Below are positions 1 to 9,672 of a DNA stretch of 58,168 nt, piece by piece. The notes beneath the pieces are model-generated. The model searched no databases. It was not told the DNA's origin and saw nothing but the letters and a program-made list of their open reading frames with translations. Each line of letters opens with the position of its first letter. The first letter of the stretch is position 1. The stretch is from contig CAZADS010000115.1 in the NCBI GenBank assembly GCA_964483985.1, positions 1 to 58,168 on the forward strand. The letters are read 5' to 3'. Source of the DNA: CAZADS01 sp964483985 (lineage in GTDB: Bacteria > Pseudomonadota > Alphaproteobacteria > Thalassobaculales > Thalassobaculaceae). A program made the position numbers and the translations under genes.

Positions 1-1
1 C

Positions 2-1129
2 TCCAGAATGGGTGATGGACGTGCTGTTCTGGGGCCTGTTATGAGAGAATATATAGTTAGCGAAGCTATGGCTGGACTGGGCATTAAAACGACTCGTGCG
101 TTAGCCATAGCGTTGACAGGCGAAATGGTGCGTCGAGAAAAATTGGAACCAGGAGCTGTCCTAACGCGGGTTGCAGCAAGCCATATCAGAGTGGGAACTT
201 TTCAGTTTTTCCACGCTCAAAAAAACAAAGCTCTCATTAAGACACTCGCCGATTATGTGATCGATCGACATTATCCGGAATGTCGTACCGCACATCAACG
301 GTATCACGCATTACTCGAAGTAGTAATTAAAAATACTGCCGAACTAATAGCCTCTTGGATGTTAATTGGATTCATTCATGGTGTGATGAATACTGATAAT
401 ACGTCGATAGCCGGAGAGACTATTGACTATGGTCCATGTGCTTTTATGGATAAATTTAACCCAACGACAGTGTATAGTTCGATAGATTTAGGCGGACGCT
501 ACGCATATAATCAACAGGCTGGAATAGGTTTGTGGAATGTGACACGATTTGCAGAGACTTTAATCCCCCTTTTCGGTGAATCGAGAACAAAATCTATAGA
601 ACACGCAGAAAGTATCTTGGAAGGATATTGGAATCATTTTGAAAACCGATTTCATGCTGGGATGTGCGCTAAATTAGGTTTAATCAAGACCAACCAGGAG
701 AATGTCGATCTCGCCTTCGATCTGTTAAATAGAATGACTGAACAGGGAGCAGATTTTACTTTAACCTTTCGACATTTATCTAATTTAACTTACGATAAAA
801 AGAGTGGATACCAAGAAACCCGCAGTCTATTCGCCAAACCATCTGTTTTTGATGAATGGTTGGTCACTTGGCATCAAAAACTAGCTGCAGAACATCGAAA
901 CGAAAGCCACCGAATAGACGCTATGCGAGCTGTAAATCCAGCTTTTATTCCCAGAAATCATCAAGTTGAACGAGCTATAAATGAGGCCACGGAAAGTGAA
1001 AATTTCAGTCCAATGGAAGAACTTCTAACTGTGCTGACAACGCCTTTTGAAGATCATGGAGAACTTAGTAAATTAGGACTGCCTCCAAAACCAAATCAAA
1101 TAATAACTCAAACTTTCTGCGGAACGTAA
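2..1129 (+). CDS. selO: Protein adenylyltransferase SelO, 5'-truncated by window edge
   Basis: SelO/YdiU pseudokinase family, which transfers AMP from ATP to Ser/Thr/Tyr of target proteins and is linked to redox stress. The frame is open to the left edge. The first visible ATG (base 8) lies inside the conserved GDGRA...LGP..REY segment, so the true start is outside the window and roughly the first 100 residues are missing. Counted from that ATG, the catalytic-loop motif HGVMNTDN lies at residues 124-131 and the metal-binding IDYGP at 139-143. The protein ends TFCGT, with the near-C-terminal Cys typical of bacterial SelO. It ends 11 bases before a convergent oxygenase gene. Family assignment is firm. 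Confidence 0.93.
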   Translation, partial: SRMGDGRAVLGPVMREYIVSEAMAGLGIKTTRALAIALTGEMVRREKLEPGAVLTRVAASHIRVGTFQFFHAQKNKALIKTLADYVIDRHYPECRTAHQRYHALLEVVIKNTAELIASWMLIGFIHGVMNTDNTSIAGETIDYGPCAFMDKFNPTTVYSSIDLGGRYAYNQQAGIGLWNVTRFAETLIPLFGESRTKSIEHAESILEGYWNHFENRFHAGMCAKLGLIKTNQENVDLAFDLLNRMTEQGADFTLTFRHLSNLTYDKKSGYQETRSLFAKPSVFDEWLVTWHQKLAAEHRNESHRIDAMRAVNPAFIPRNHQVERAINEATESENFSPMEELLTVLTTPFEDHGELSKLGLPPKPNQIITQTFCGT

Positions 1130-1140
1130 TTATAATTAGC

Positions 1141-2142
1141 TCAATGACTTAGACTTACTTCCATTTTTTGCCTAATATGCTCTCCCGCTGTGACCGGTTC
1201 ATAACGTGCGTTTTCGTCGTCTTTGATGCACTTGCGGATACATTGAATATCTGCATCAAAATTTGGATGAAGAAAATAAGCTAATGTTAAACGTCTACTT
1301 AAAGGATCCCCAACTTTAGGAGCAACTACCCGATGCGGGGTAGAAACCCAATGATCATTAGTCCAACGTTGCATCATATCTCCTAAATTCACAACTAATT
1401 CGCCCTTTTTAGGCGAAATGCCAAACCAATTTCCATCAGACATTTGCACTTCCAAACCACCACGACCATTTGTCATCGCCAAAATTGTTACAGCCCCAAA
1501 ATCAGTATGTGCCCCAGCTCTCAACTGATGCTTGCGAGGAATAGTTTCTAGCATGGGGTAATGATGAGCACCCAGGACAGAAAAATGTTTATCAATGAAT
1601 GGAAAAAAATATCCCTCGGGTAAGTCCAGTGCCACCGCCAAGATACGCATTATTTTAAAAGCCAACGTTTCGAAGGTTCTATAAATTTCTATGAATACTT
1701 CGCATACTCCGGGTGGCTGATTTGGAATTATATTCACAGCATAGGCATTACTTGCTGCCGAAATATTTTGAAAATGTGTGCGATGGTCATCCATCGGTCC
1801 GAGGAACACTGTTTCGCGAAGATCAGGAGGTGTTATCTGTCCAATGGTTGAAGCCAAATTCCGGCTCTCTATACGTTGATAGCCTCTTTGTTTAGCTGGA
1901 CCTTTAGGGCTCCAATAATTTTTTTCTTCAAATGGAAGATCAAAAAAAGCAAACGTTTTCGTAAACATTTTTTCAAGAAGATTTTCAGAAATGCCATGGC
2001 CTGTAATAACCAAAAACCCAATTTTCTGACAGGCTTCCGCCACTTCGCCAGCTACTTTTCGTTTGTCCCTGCCAGATCCAGAGGAAAACGGAGATATATC
2101 AATAGTCGGGATATCAAATTCGGTTGTGGAAAGTCTTTTCAT
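1141..2142 (-). CDS. 2-oxoglutarate/Fe(II)-dependent oxygenase, isopenicillin N synthase family
   Basis: Non-haem iron oxygenase of 333 residues, a normal length for the isopenicillin N synthase-like family. The N-terminal DIOX_N-type region spans about residues 10-120, and the C-terminal double-stranded beta-helix carries the iron ligands H212, D214 (AHTDFG) and H270 (TPHRV). An R-x-T at 284-286 matches the position that binds 2-oxoglutarate. The substrate cannot be read from sequence. Bacterial members oxidise small molecules, and plant relatives act on hormones and flavonoids. It is divergent from the SDR at 2418 across about 275 bases, so the two may share a regulatory region. The start at 2142 gives a full N-terminal domain. 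Confidence 0.88.
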   Translation of the reverse strand: MKRLSTTEFDIPTIDISPFSSGSGRDKRKVAGEVAEACQKIGFLVITGHGISENLLEKMFTKTFAFFDLPFEEKNYWSPKGPAKQRGYQRIESRNLASTIGQITPPDLRETVFLGPMDDHRTHFQNISAASNAYAVNIIPNQPPGVCEVFIEIYRTFETLAFKIMRILAVALDLPEGYFFPFIDKHFSVLGAHHYPMLETIPRKHQLRAGAHTDFGAVTILAMTNGRGGLEVQMSDGNWFGISPKKGELVVNLGDMMQRWTNDHWVSTPHRVVAPKVGDPLSRRLTLAYFLHPNFDADIQCIRKCIKDDENARYEPVTAGEHIRQKMEVSLSH

Positions 2143-2417
2143 AAAATTTTCGCCAAATATAAAAAGTCACACAAGGCGGACATTAGATAAAGTGGAGTAT
2201 TCTAATAGAAGCGGTCCAAAAATATATATAATAAATATTTACCAAAACTGGGCCATTTTTGACCATAGTAAATATATATTTTATAGACTCTAATCACGTT
2301 TGACATAAAACCGCGGCCTTTTTGTATGTTATCGTGATGGCGAATGTAAAAGTTGTCTAAACACCATCTAACCATTAAATCCTTATAGACAAAAGGTTAC
2401 TTGAAAGGACTTTAGTT

Positions 2418-3212
2418 ATGAACAGATTAGACGGGAAAATCGCATTGATTTCAGGCGGGTCTCGCGGCATAGGAGCTGCTACAGCACGTTTGATGGTAGA
2501 AGCAGGCGCAAAAGTTGTGATAGGTGATGTACTAGAAAACCAGGGAAAAGAAACCGCCATTAAATTAGGCAACGATGTTGCCTTTACGAGGTTGGATGTA
2601 ACCTCAGAAGAAGATTGGTCCTCTGCCGTTGATATAGCGAATGACAAATTTGGCGGACTTGACATTCTTGTTAATAACGCGGGGATTTTCCTCGGACGAG
2701 ATTTCGAGGAAGTCACCATAGATGACTGGAATCGAATGGCTGGCGTTAATATGACAGGTGTTTGGCTTGGAACAAAAATTGCCATACCCGCCCTTGCAAA
2801 AAGAGGGGAAACAAGCCAACACGGAAGCGCTATAGTCAATACAGCTTCTACCGCTGGTTTAGTAGGATCAGAATTGGATCCTCTTTATTCAATGACCAAA
2901 GGAGGAGTAACACTTTTCACTAAATCCTCCGCGTTAAATTTCGCTCGTAAAGGATATAAAATTCGAGTTAATTCTATCCACCCCGGTGTAACTCAAACAG
3001 ATATGGGGGCACAAACCTTTGTTTCCAGAGCAGAACAATTTGGCACAAATGACATTGAAAAATCTCGTCAAGTTGCTCTTTCCAGCCTTCCAATAGGCCG
3101 TCTCGGAGTTCCAGATGATATTGCTAAAGGCATTTTATTTTTAGCGTCTGATGATGCTGGTTTCATGACCGGGTCAGGTATGGTTGTGGATGGTGGTACG
3201 ACAGCCCGATAA
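2418..3212 (+). CDS. Short-chain dehydrogenase/reductase (classical SDR)
   Basis: NAD(P)-dependent oxidoreductase of 264 residues. All classical SDR signatures are present: the cofactor motif GGSRGIG (13-19), NNAG (86-89), Ser144 and the catalytic pair Y157/K161 in YSMTK. The C-terminus ends in a typical VVDGG segment. The D-rich end of beta-2 (IGDV) suggests NAD rather than NADP, an inference from family rules. A good ribosome site (AAAGGA) precedes the ATG. Its closest-looking relatives are cyclopentanol or 3-beta-hydroxysteroid dehydrogenase-type SDRs, but the substrate is unknown. It is divergent from the 2OG oxygenase and convergent with mnmC. Confidence 0.9.
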   Translation: MNRLDGKIALISGGSRGIGAATARLMVEAGAKVVIGDVLENQGKETAIKLGNDVAFTRLDVTSEEDWSSAVDIANDKFGGLDILVNNAGIFLGRDFEEVTIDDWNRMAGVNMTGVWLGTKIAIPALAKRGETSQHGSAIVNTASTAGLVGSELDPLYSMTKGGVTLFTKSSALNFARKGYKIRVNSIHPGVTQTDMGAQTFVSRAEQFGTNDIEKSRQVALSSLPIGRLGVPDDIAKGILFLASDDAGFMTGSGMVVDGGTTAR

Positions 3213-3247
3213 GTTAAAACATTAATCCAACTGCTTCCCAGGGGGAA

Positions 3248-5275
3248 CTAATTCAAATTTTTACGACCCATCTGTCGCACTAAAAATCGGGATGGAGCAA
3301 GTCCTAATACAATACGTCGTTCTACAGGCCAGGGCTCACCTAACATCTGGCTCGCCAAAATTTCAGCAGATAACGCTGCTGTCAAAAACCCTCGGGATCC
3401 GAGGCCTGTTATAGCAAATAAGCCGGCGTAAAATTGCGGCTTTAAAGGAAATTGACCCCGTGGACCGTGGATCAAAGGTTTGAAATCGGTTACAAAATCA
3501 TCTCCAACGGCAATTGGTCCCACGGCAGGAAGCCTATCTGGAGTAGAACACCGTATTGCCGAGCGCCCCCCCCAAGAATTGTTACTTGGTTTACTTAAAA
3601 TGGAACGAATATATGATGGAAAAAGGTTTTTATTTCTTCGATGAGCATTAAATGTTACAGGCTGGGGCCAATCGTTTAGGTTAAAGCCGCTCCGTGAATA
3701 TGTTGCACCCAAAAAATGCCTCCCTTTCGACGACGGCATCAAATATCCCCCACAGATTATTGTGGATTTTAGAAATCGACTTCGTTTAGTTTCTGGAAGC
3801 GATGAAATTTGACCCAACACTCCATTTAAAGGTAAAATAGATAATTGTTGGAAAGACGCAGAGCCTAAACCTGAGGCTACAACCACTGCTTCGGATTTAA
3901 AAATAATATTTTTTCTCGCGTCGCGTATTTTCCAAAAAGAGTCGTTGTTGCGAATATCTTTGACGGAACAATCTTTTAAAAAAGCTGTCGACCCCGCTAA
4001 CAGTTCAACCAAGTCTCTGGGTCTTACTACTCCCGCGTCAGGAAACCAAGCGCCATCCGACTGAATTTCCAAACCACAATAATCGGTCGCTATTTCTGGG
4101 TCCACATGAAAAGCTGCTCCTTTCCAAAGATTTAAACGCTGGTGCATTGATTTAATGCGTTTATTGGCACTGCCATCCTTAAATATTTGAAGTATACCTT
4201 TTGCACCCCAAAGTTGACGACTTGATTCATCTATCGACTGCAGTGCCATTCTATATGCCCTATCATAAAATGTACTGGAAATATTGTTGTTTAAACTAAG
4301 TTGGGGAGCAACAATTGCGGCAGAATTACCAGATGCTTCTTTACCGATTTTATACCGTCTATCTATTAATACGACGCTCCGATTCCGCTTATTCAAAGCA
4401 CCAGCTAAGGCACAGCCAGCCACTCCCGCTCCAACTATAGCCACCTCATCCGATGGATTTAAGGGCTTTGGAATTCGATACCATGGCGGAATATAGCTTT
4501 GGTGACAAGGCCCATTATAATAACCCGTCAGCATTTCCCGTTTTCGATTAAATCCGGGGCGTTTTTCAATTTCAAATCCTACTTTATAAAGTCCCTGATT
4601 AACAATACTCGCGGACGAAAAAGTCGCTATTCTAGTGCCACGTTTGCTTAACCTCGCAATCTCATTGAAGACTCTAGATGACCACATATCGGGATTACGC
4701 GCCGGCGAAAACCCATCGAGAAACCAAGCGTCGGCTTCGGCCTCGGTCTCATACAGCACTTGATACGCGTCTCCTATTAGTAAAGTAAGTATTACACGGC
4801 CACCGTCTAACCAAATCCTATGAAATCCATTATGAATTTTTGGGTAAACCGACTGTAATTGTTCGGCCAAAACTTCGAGTTCTGGCCAAGGCGAAATAGC
4901 TTTTTTGATTTGGGACCCCGTCAAAGGGTAGGCTTCAACCGAAAGATAATGCAACCGAGCATCCGATCGAGTGGTCTCACGCCATAATTTCCAAGTTGCC
5001 AAAAAATTAAGCCCAGCCCCAAATCCCATTTCCATTACAACGAATAATTTTCGATTAAGCCACATTTGTGGCAAATTAGTGCCGTTTAAGAAAACATATC
5101 TGGTCTCTTCCAATCCATTTTCACTTGAAAAATAAAAATCATAAAATCGCCGCGAAAATGGGATGCTTCCCGCTTTCCAATCCAAATATGGTTTCAAGTT
5201 TGAACCTATAGAATTTGGCTCTCTTGCAGACCGGTGACGATAAAACTCGGTATCAATCAATGGAGTGACTTTCAT
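3248..5275 (-). CDS. mnmC: Bifunctional tRNA 5-methylaminomethyl-2-thiouridine biosynthesis protein MnmC
   Basis: Completes the xm5s2U34 modification in the wobble base of certain tRNAs. The C-terminal FAD domain removes the carboxymethyl group of cmnm5(s2)U and the N-terminal methyltransferase then methylates nm5(s2)U. The 675 residues are close to the E. coli length. The methyltransferase domain covers about 1-250, with the SAM motif GFGAGLN (84-90) and the signature DAWFLDGFSPARN (182-194). The FAD domain begins at about 276 with VAIVGAGVAG. Both halves look intact. A run of eight C on the plus strand (3566-3573; G8 in the mRNA) lies in the FAD domain coding sequence. A small conserved gene starts about 60 bases away on the other strand. 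Confidence 0.95.
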   Translation of the reverse strand: MKVTPLIDTEFYRHRSAREPNSIGSNLKPYLDWKAGSIPFSRRFYDFYFSSENGLEETRYVFLNGTNLPQMWLNRKLFVVMEMGFGAGLNFLATWKLWRETTRSDARLHYLSVEAYPLTGSQIKKAISPWPELEVLAEQLQSVYPKIHNGFHRIWLDGGRVILTLLIGDAYQVLYETEAEADAWFLDGFSPARNPDMWSSRVFNEIARLSKRGTRIATFSSASIVNQGLYKVGFEIEKRPGFNRKREMLTGYYNGPCHQSYIPPWYRIPKPLNPSDEVAIVGAGVAGCALAGALNKRNRSVVLIDRRYKIGKEASGNSAAIVAPQLSLNNNISSTFYDRAYRMALQSIDESSRQLWGAKGILQIFKDGSANKRIKSMHQRLNLWKGAAFHVDPEIATDYCGLEIQSDGAWFPDAGVVRPRDLVELLAGSTAFLKDCSVKDIRNNDSFWKIRDARKNIIFKSEAVVVASGLGSASFQQLSILPLNGVLGQISSLPETKRSRFLKSTIICGGYLMPSSKGRHFLGATYSRSGFNLNDWPQPVTFNAHRRNKNLFPSYIRSILSKPSNNSWGGRSAIRCSTPDRLPAVGPIAVGDDFVTDFKPLIHGPRGQFPLKPQFYAGLFAITGLGSRGFLTAALSAEILASQMLGEPWPVERRIVLGLAPSRFLVRQMGRKNLN

Positions 5276-5333
5276 TCTTTAACCATGCATGCTGTCTATT
5301 AATTGTTCAATCAGTGATTTAAAGGGACCAAAA

Positions 5334-5588
5334 ATGTCTGACCGGAACGACTCATTACTACCAGAAGATGAGCAAAAACGCCTAGCGTTACAAATGATTT
5401 TGGAGGCGTGGGAGGATGCTTTAAATCAAGGGGCAGCGCCCGAAATGATAGCGTCATCAGCTATATTTGCGGCCCTCACGGACATGGTAGAACATTATGG
5501 CGAAGAATCGGTTGCAGAAATGGTGGCGGAATGGCCCGATAGGATTCGGGAAGGCGAATTTACCCTCACAGCAGCTGCTCCATCGTAA
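5334..5588 (+). CDS. Small acidic protein of unknown function
   Basis: An 84-residue acidic protein starting MSDRNDSLLPEDEQ. I chose the ATG at 5334 because it gives the natural MSD start and follows AAAGGGACC. An upstream in-frame start at 5289 would only add a low-complexity leader. It has no membrane segment or metal motif and is predicted mostly helical (LQMILEAWEDAL, IFAALTDMVEHYG, VAEMVAEWPDRI). The pattern resembles small conserved alphaproteobacterial proteins of undefined role, but I do not recognise a named family with confidence. It is divergent from mnmC. Confidence 0.65.
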   Translation: MSDRNDSLLPEDEQKRLALQMILEAWEDALNQGAAPEMIASSAIFAALTDMVEHYGEESVAEMVAEWPDRIREGEFTLTAAAPS

Positions 5589-5840
5589 ATTAAAAAGGCT
5601 GCCAAGGCTGTATTCTTTTGGCGGTTTAAAAAGTAGCAAATCCGACATGCGCTCATAACAAATTGCAAAACACTCGTAGTATTTCTAACAATTCATTTTT
5701 TATTAAATTCTCCAATAACTTTTCGTATGTAATATCCTATAGCTCCCACTACCGAAACCCAGTTATATTTGGTAGAGTTATTAATCGGTCTTACCTTGGA
5801 ATTAGGCTTAGCCCACTAATTTGGGGGAGGGTGGTTCTCG

Positions 5841-7088
5841 ATGTTTGCGGCTACATCGTTACGAAAAAGCGTCCGCTACGGCAATCTAACGGTGTTTGAT
5901 GCTAAGGGTCATGCGTACACCTTCTCGGGAAATGGGGGCCCTACAGTTGTAATTCGGCTCACAGACTCTAAATTGCATTGGCGATTATTTCATAATGCTC
6001 AGTTAGCTATGGGGGAAGCATATACAAACGGTACACTTATAATTGAAAAAGGCACGCTATATGACTTTTTAGATATTTGCTGTGCTAACCTCCGATCCTT
6101 CGAAGGATCCAATCTTCAACGGTTGTTAGGCTTAATTCGAAGATTATATGCCTCGATAAGGACATATAATCCAGTTGGTAAGGCAAAAAGAAAAGTCGCA
6201 CATCACTACGACCTCCGAGATGAATTATTTGATCTTTTTCTTGATACTGATCGGCAATACTCCTGTGCTTACTTCTTAAACTTTTCCGATGACATCGAAA
6301 CGGCCCAACATCAGAAAAAAACTCATATAGCAGCAAAATTAATATTGGAAAAAGGGCACCACGTCCTAGATATTGGTTCTGGATGGGGTGGGATGGGGTT
6401 ATTTCTAGCTAATTTAGAAAACGTAACGGTTGACGGAGTCACGCTATCCAATGAACAATTTAAGTACAGTAATGAAAGAGCGATAAAATCTGGCCTAGAT
6501 AACCGCGTAAAATTTCATCTAAAAGACTATAGGGAGATCAAAGAACGGTTCGATAGAATAGTATCGGTAGGCATGCTGGAACATGTTGGTCCACGTCACT
6601 ATGGTGAATTTTACTCTCAAATAGCTAATTTACTTTCGGAGGATGGAGTGGCTCTTATCCATAGCGTCGGAAAATTTAATGATCCAAGTCCACAAAATTC
6701 TTGGATGGAACGCTATATTTTCCCCGGTGCGTATACCCCAACCTTAGCAGAACAATTTCCTTGGATCGAACAATCAAAATTATTCGTAACAGATGTCGAA
6801 ATCCTCCGTATTCATTATGCCGAAACCTTAAAAAGGTGGAGACTCAAATTTAATAAAAATCGACAGCACGTCGCCCAGTTGTATGATGAGAAATTTTGTA
6901 GAATGTGGGAATTCTACTTAGCTGGTTGTGAAGCTGCGTTCCGTCATGGAATATTAATGGTTTTTCAAATCCAATTAAGCAAAAAATTGGACACGGTGCC
7001 ATTAACGCGCGACTATATTTATAACTTCGAGAAGGTCAATTATAGTAACCAGTTTGAGCCTCAAGTTGCTAACATCGCAGACGATTGA
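5841..7088 (+). CDS. cfa: Cyclopropane-fatty-acyl-phospholipid synthase (CFA family)
   Basis: SAM-dependent methyltransferase that adds a methylene group across the double bond of unsaturated acyl chains in membrane phospholipids. It has 415 residues, slightly longer than E. coli Cfa. Visible features are the conserved HHYD (121-124), the SAM-binding motif LDIGSGWGG (176-184) and the signature VSVGMLEHVG about 60 residues later. A strong ribosome site (GGGGGAGG) lies about 10 bases before the ATG. It is followed 40 bases later by an SCP2-like lipid-binding protein on the same strand, which fits a lipid role for this end of the block. The exact product, cyclopropane or another methylated lipid, cannot be told from sequence. 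Confidence 0.9.
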   Translation: MFAATSLRKSVRYGNLTVFDAKGHAYTFSGNGGPTVVIRLTDSKLHWRLFHNAQLAMGEAYTNGTLIIEKGTLYDFLDICCANLRSFEGSNLQRLLGLIRRLYASIRTYNPVGKAKRKVAHHYDLRDELFDLFLDTDRQYSCAYFLNFSDDIETAQHQKKTHIAAKLILEKGHHVLDIGSGWGGMGLFLANLENVTVDGVTLSNEQFKYSNERAIKSGLDNRVKFHLKDYREIKERFDRIVSVGMLEHVGPRHYGEFYSQIANLLSEDGVALIHSVGKFNDPSPQNSWMERYIFPGAYTPTLAEQFPWIEQSKLFVTDVEILRIHYAETLKRWRLKFNKNRQHVAQLYDEKFCRMWEFYLAGCEAAFRHGILMVFQIQLSKKLDTVPLTRDYIYNFEKVNYSNQFEPQVANIADD

Positions 7089-7128
7089 ATTACTGATAAC
7101 AGCGTTCACTGCCAGAATCGTGTTTTAA

Positions 7129-7509
7129 ATGATCGATAAACTCAAAAAGAATGTAAACAACAATTTCTCTTTAACTCGTCTAGGAAAGAACATTTCCCTG
7201 CAATTTTTGTTAGAAATCGGTGATAAACCTTATCTCATAATTATAGGTGACGGTCGTATCATGAGCGTTAATGAAGGTCCTTTCGTAATGCGAAAATGGA
7301 GTTTTGCGCTTCGTGCCTCAAAAGACGTTTGGGACGAATTTTGGCAACCTTATCCAGCTCCTGAATTCCAAGATATATTTGCTATGAACCGATTTGGACA
7401 TTGTCTTATAGAGGGAGATGTCGATATTCTACTTTCGAACCTTCGGTTTGTAAAAGCGGTCCTAGCTGCACCACGCCGTAAACTATCCGAAGAAAAAGAA
7501 CATGGTTGA
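7129..7509 (+). CDS. SCP2-like sterol/lipid-binding domain protein
   Basis: A 126-residue protein with the SCP2 pattern: FLLEIGDKPYLIIIGDGRI, then alternating strands and GHCLIEGDVDILLSNLRFVKAVL, which matches the typical DGEP-x-DGRV...GD...LL end of such domains. SCP2 domains bind lipids or acyl groups in a hydrophobic cavity and have no conserved catalytic residues. The stop overlaps the start of the next gene by 8 bases, so the pair is likely translationally coupled. The hydrolase next door may act on the bound ligand; this is an inference from gene order. Confidence 0.6.
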   Translation: MIDKLKKNVNNNFSLTRLGKNISLQFLLEIGDKPYLIIIGDGRIMSVNEGPFVMRKWSFALRASKDVWDEFWQPYPAPEFQDIFAMNRFGHCLIEGDVDILLSNLRFVKAVLAAPRRKLSEEKEHG

Positions 7510-8344
7510 ATTTGAACCTATTATTGGCCGTTATCTATCCATTATGATCAACCAGAGAAAATATCGAATCTATTTTGAAGAAGCTGGACAGGGGCAACCT
7601 TTAGTCTGTCTTCATACAGCAGGGGCCCACGCTAGCCAATTTCGCCATTTGATGTGTGACCCTGATATCACCGAGAATTTCAGGGTGATTGCATTCGATC
7701 TACCGTGGCATGGTAAGTCAAATCCGCCCTCAGGATGGCAAAACGAAGAATACTTACTTACGAGCGATTTTTACGTCTCCACGATCATGAGCTTTATTGC
7801 ATCACTTGATCTTGATAACCCTGTCGTGATGGGATGCTCGATGGGGGGACGCGTTGTGATACGATTAGCATATGAATATAGCCAAGAAATCAAAGCCGTT
7901 ATAGGGCTTGAAGGATCAGATAAACCAGCACCCTGGTATGACAATTCCTGGACGGAACATTCAGAGTTTGTAAATGGCGATTTTTGCGTGGGCCTCGTCT
8001 CTGGACTTTGCGCCCCTCAAAGTCCCAGCGAAGAGCGTTGGGAAACGATGTGGCACTATTATCAAGGTGGCACAGGTATTTTTAAAGGAGATATGCATTT
8101 CTTTAGGACCGATTCAGACTATGTTGTTGGAAGTAAAAATATCGACACGGCCTTGTGTCCAGTCTATCTTATGACTGGAGAATATGATTATTCATGTACA
8201 CCAGAAGCAACCTTGGAAACAGCGTGCCGAATTCCAGGTGCCGAAGCTATTATCATGCGGGAGGTCGGACATTTCCCTATGAGCGAAAACCCGAAAATGT
8301 TTAAGAAATATCTTTTGCCCATCCTAGATAAGATAAAATTGTAA
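7502..8344 (+). CDS. Alpha/beta hydrolase
   Basis: Serine hydrolase of 280 residues with an apparent full triad: nucleophile S113 in GCSMGG, acid D229 in TGEYDYS and H257 in VGHFP. The oxyanion region is near LHTAGA (38-43) rather than the usual HG-x-x. The lid between about 140 and 215 is rich in Trp and Tyr. No secretion signal is seen, so it is cytoplasmic. It overlaps the upstream SCP2-like gene by 8 bases and is followed 19 bases later by a class II aldolase-like gene. Its substrate is unknown; an ester or carbon-carbon bond (meta-cleavage type) are the options for this fold. Confidence 0.88.
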   Translation: MVEFEPIIGRYLSIMINQRKYRIYFEEAGQGQPLVCLHTAGAHASQFRHLMCDPDITENFRVIAFDLPWHGKSNPPSGWQNEEYLLTSDFYVSTIMSFIASLDLDNPVVMGCSMGGRVVIRLAYEYSQEIKAVIGLEGSDKPAPWYDNSWTEHSEFVNGDFCVGLVSGLCAPQSPSEERWETMWHYYQGGTGIFKGDMHFFRTDSDYVVGSKNIDTALCPVYLMTGEYDYSCTPEATLETACRIPGAEAIIMREVGHFPMSENPKMFKKYLLPILDKIKL

Positions 8345-8363
8345 CCGTTTCAGGAGAAATCAC

Positions 8364-9149
8364 ATGAACCAGATGCAAGTCGAATTCAAAGTAGATAAGT
8401 CCAATATGAGTGACTCTGAATGGGATATTCGTGTTCAACTAGCAGCGGCCTACCGCTTGATTGACCATTTCGGTTGGACCGAATTGATTTATGGCCACTT
8501 AACAGCAAGAGTACCAGGGACAGAACCTCACTTTCTGATTAATCCTTTTGGTCTTAATTACGATGAAATCTCAGCCTCAAACCTGGTAAAAATCGACGTC
8601 GATGGCAATATCGTTGATGAGACGCCATTTGGAGTAAACCATGCAGGATTCGTGATCCATTCTGCCATTCATATGCAACATTCCGAACAAAATCAGGTCG
8701 TAATGCACACACATACGCGGGCTGGAATGGCCGTCGCAGGCGTTAAAGAAGGCCTACAGCCAATTAGCATGTTTGCAACTACTTTTCACAAAAGGCTGGC
8801 GTATCATGATTACGAGGGTCCAAGTCTATTCCTAGACGAGCGTGAACGCTTATTAAATTCCCTTGGTGAGAATAAGGCGATGATCCTCAAAAACCACGGG
8901 TTATTAACCGTTGGGAAAACAGTTCCCGCTGCCTTTTTGAGGTTGTATAGACTGGAACGTGCATGTCAAATCCAAGTGGATGCCGCCAGTGCCGGAACGC
9001 TAGAAAAGTTAGGAGATAATGTAGCTACAAAGTCAGGAGACGAAATAGATGGATATGCGGATACATTCGACAACGATGGTTTTGGAGAGTTGGAGTTTTC
9101 AGCTTTGATGCGAAAACTTGACAAAACCGACCCTAGCTACCGCGATTGA
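8364..9149 (+). CDS. Class II aldolase/adducin family protein
   Basis: Zinc-dependent class II aldolase fold of 261 residues. Visible are the phosphate/substrate region YGHLTARVPG (43-52), the zinc ligands H115 and H117 in VMHTHTRAG, and the third His in the later ILKNHGLLT motif. Members include L-fuculose- and L-ribulose-phosphate enzymes, but this branch (about 260 residues, starting with an extended N-terminus) is usually annotated only at family level. A ribosome site (CAGGAG) precedes the ATG. Its TGA overlaps the TTG start of the next gene (TTGA), so the two are coupled. Confidence 0.85.
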   Translation: MNQMQVEFKVDKSNMSDSEWDIRVQLAAAYRLIDHFGWTELIYGHLTARVPGTEPHFLINPFGLNYDEISASNLVKIDVDGNIVDETPFGVNHAGFVIHSAIHMQHSEQNQVVMHTHTRAGMAVAGVKEGLQPISMFATTFHKRLAYHDYEGPSLFLDERERLLNSLGENKAMILKNHGLLTVGKTVPAAFLRLYRLERACQIQVDAASAGTLEKLGDNVATKSGDEIDGYADTFDNDGFGELEFSALMRKLDKTDPSYRD

Positions 9150-9610
9150 AAGAAGTCGTGGAGGACGGCATAAGCAAACCGTTTTGGAAGACCAAAACGC
9201 TCCGGCAAATGTCCCACCAAGAGTGGGAATCGTTGTGTGATGGCTGTGGCAAGTGCTGTTTGATAAAGCTTATAGATGATATATCCGATGAGCTTCATTA
9301 CACAACCGTTGCTTGTAGACTTCTGGATTGCAACAGTTGCAAATGTAGCGATTATGTGAATCGAAAAAACAAAGTTGCCGACTGCGTAGTCCTAACCCCT
9401 AGAGTTATTGAAGAATTATCCTGGATGCCATCCACGTGCGCTTATCGTCTGATTCAGGAAGGGAAAGAACTTCCCTGGTGGCATCCGCAAGTATCTGGAA
9501 ACCCCAACACGGTGCACGAAGCAGGTATTTCTGTAAGGGGACGAGTTGTTTCGGAGAAAAATATTCCCGACGAACAGCTTGCAAATTATATTGATGAATG
9601 GCCACAATGA
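9146..9610 (+). CDS. YcgN/UPF0260 family cysteine-cluster protein
   Basis: A 154-residue cytoplasmic protein of the YcgN/UPF0260 family. Nine cysteines occur in the family arrangement: CDGCGKCC (31-38), then C57, C62, C65 and C67 in the ACRLLDCNSCKCSDY region, and C80. The spacing suggests binding of zinc or an iron-sulfur cluster, but the family has no established biochemical role. It starts with TTG overlapping the aldolase stop; a GTG at 9158 is an alternative start. The conserved STCAYR segment is near residue 97. Confidence 0.85.
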   Translation: MKEVVEDGISKPFWKTKTLRQMSHQEWESLCDGCGKCCLIKLIDDISDELHYTTVACRLLDCNSCKCSDYVNRKNKVADCVVLTPRVIEELSWMPSTCAYRLIQEGKELPWWHPQVSGNPNTVHEAGISVRGRVVSEKNIPDEQLANYIDEWPQ

Positions 9611-9672
9611 GATTGAAAGTTAATGGTAACTGCCCATAGAGAGACAAACAACCGATCATACCCGATAAAGGT

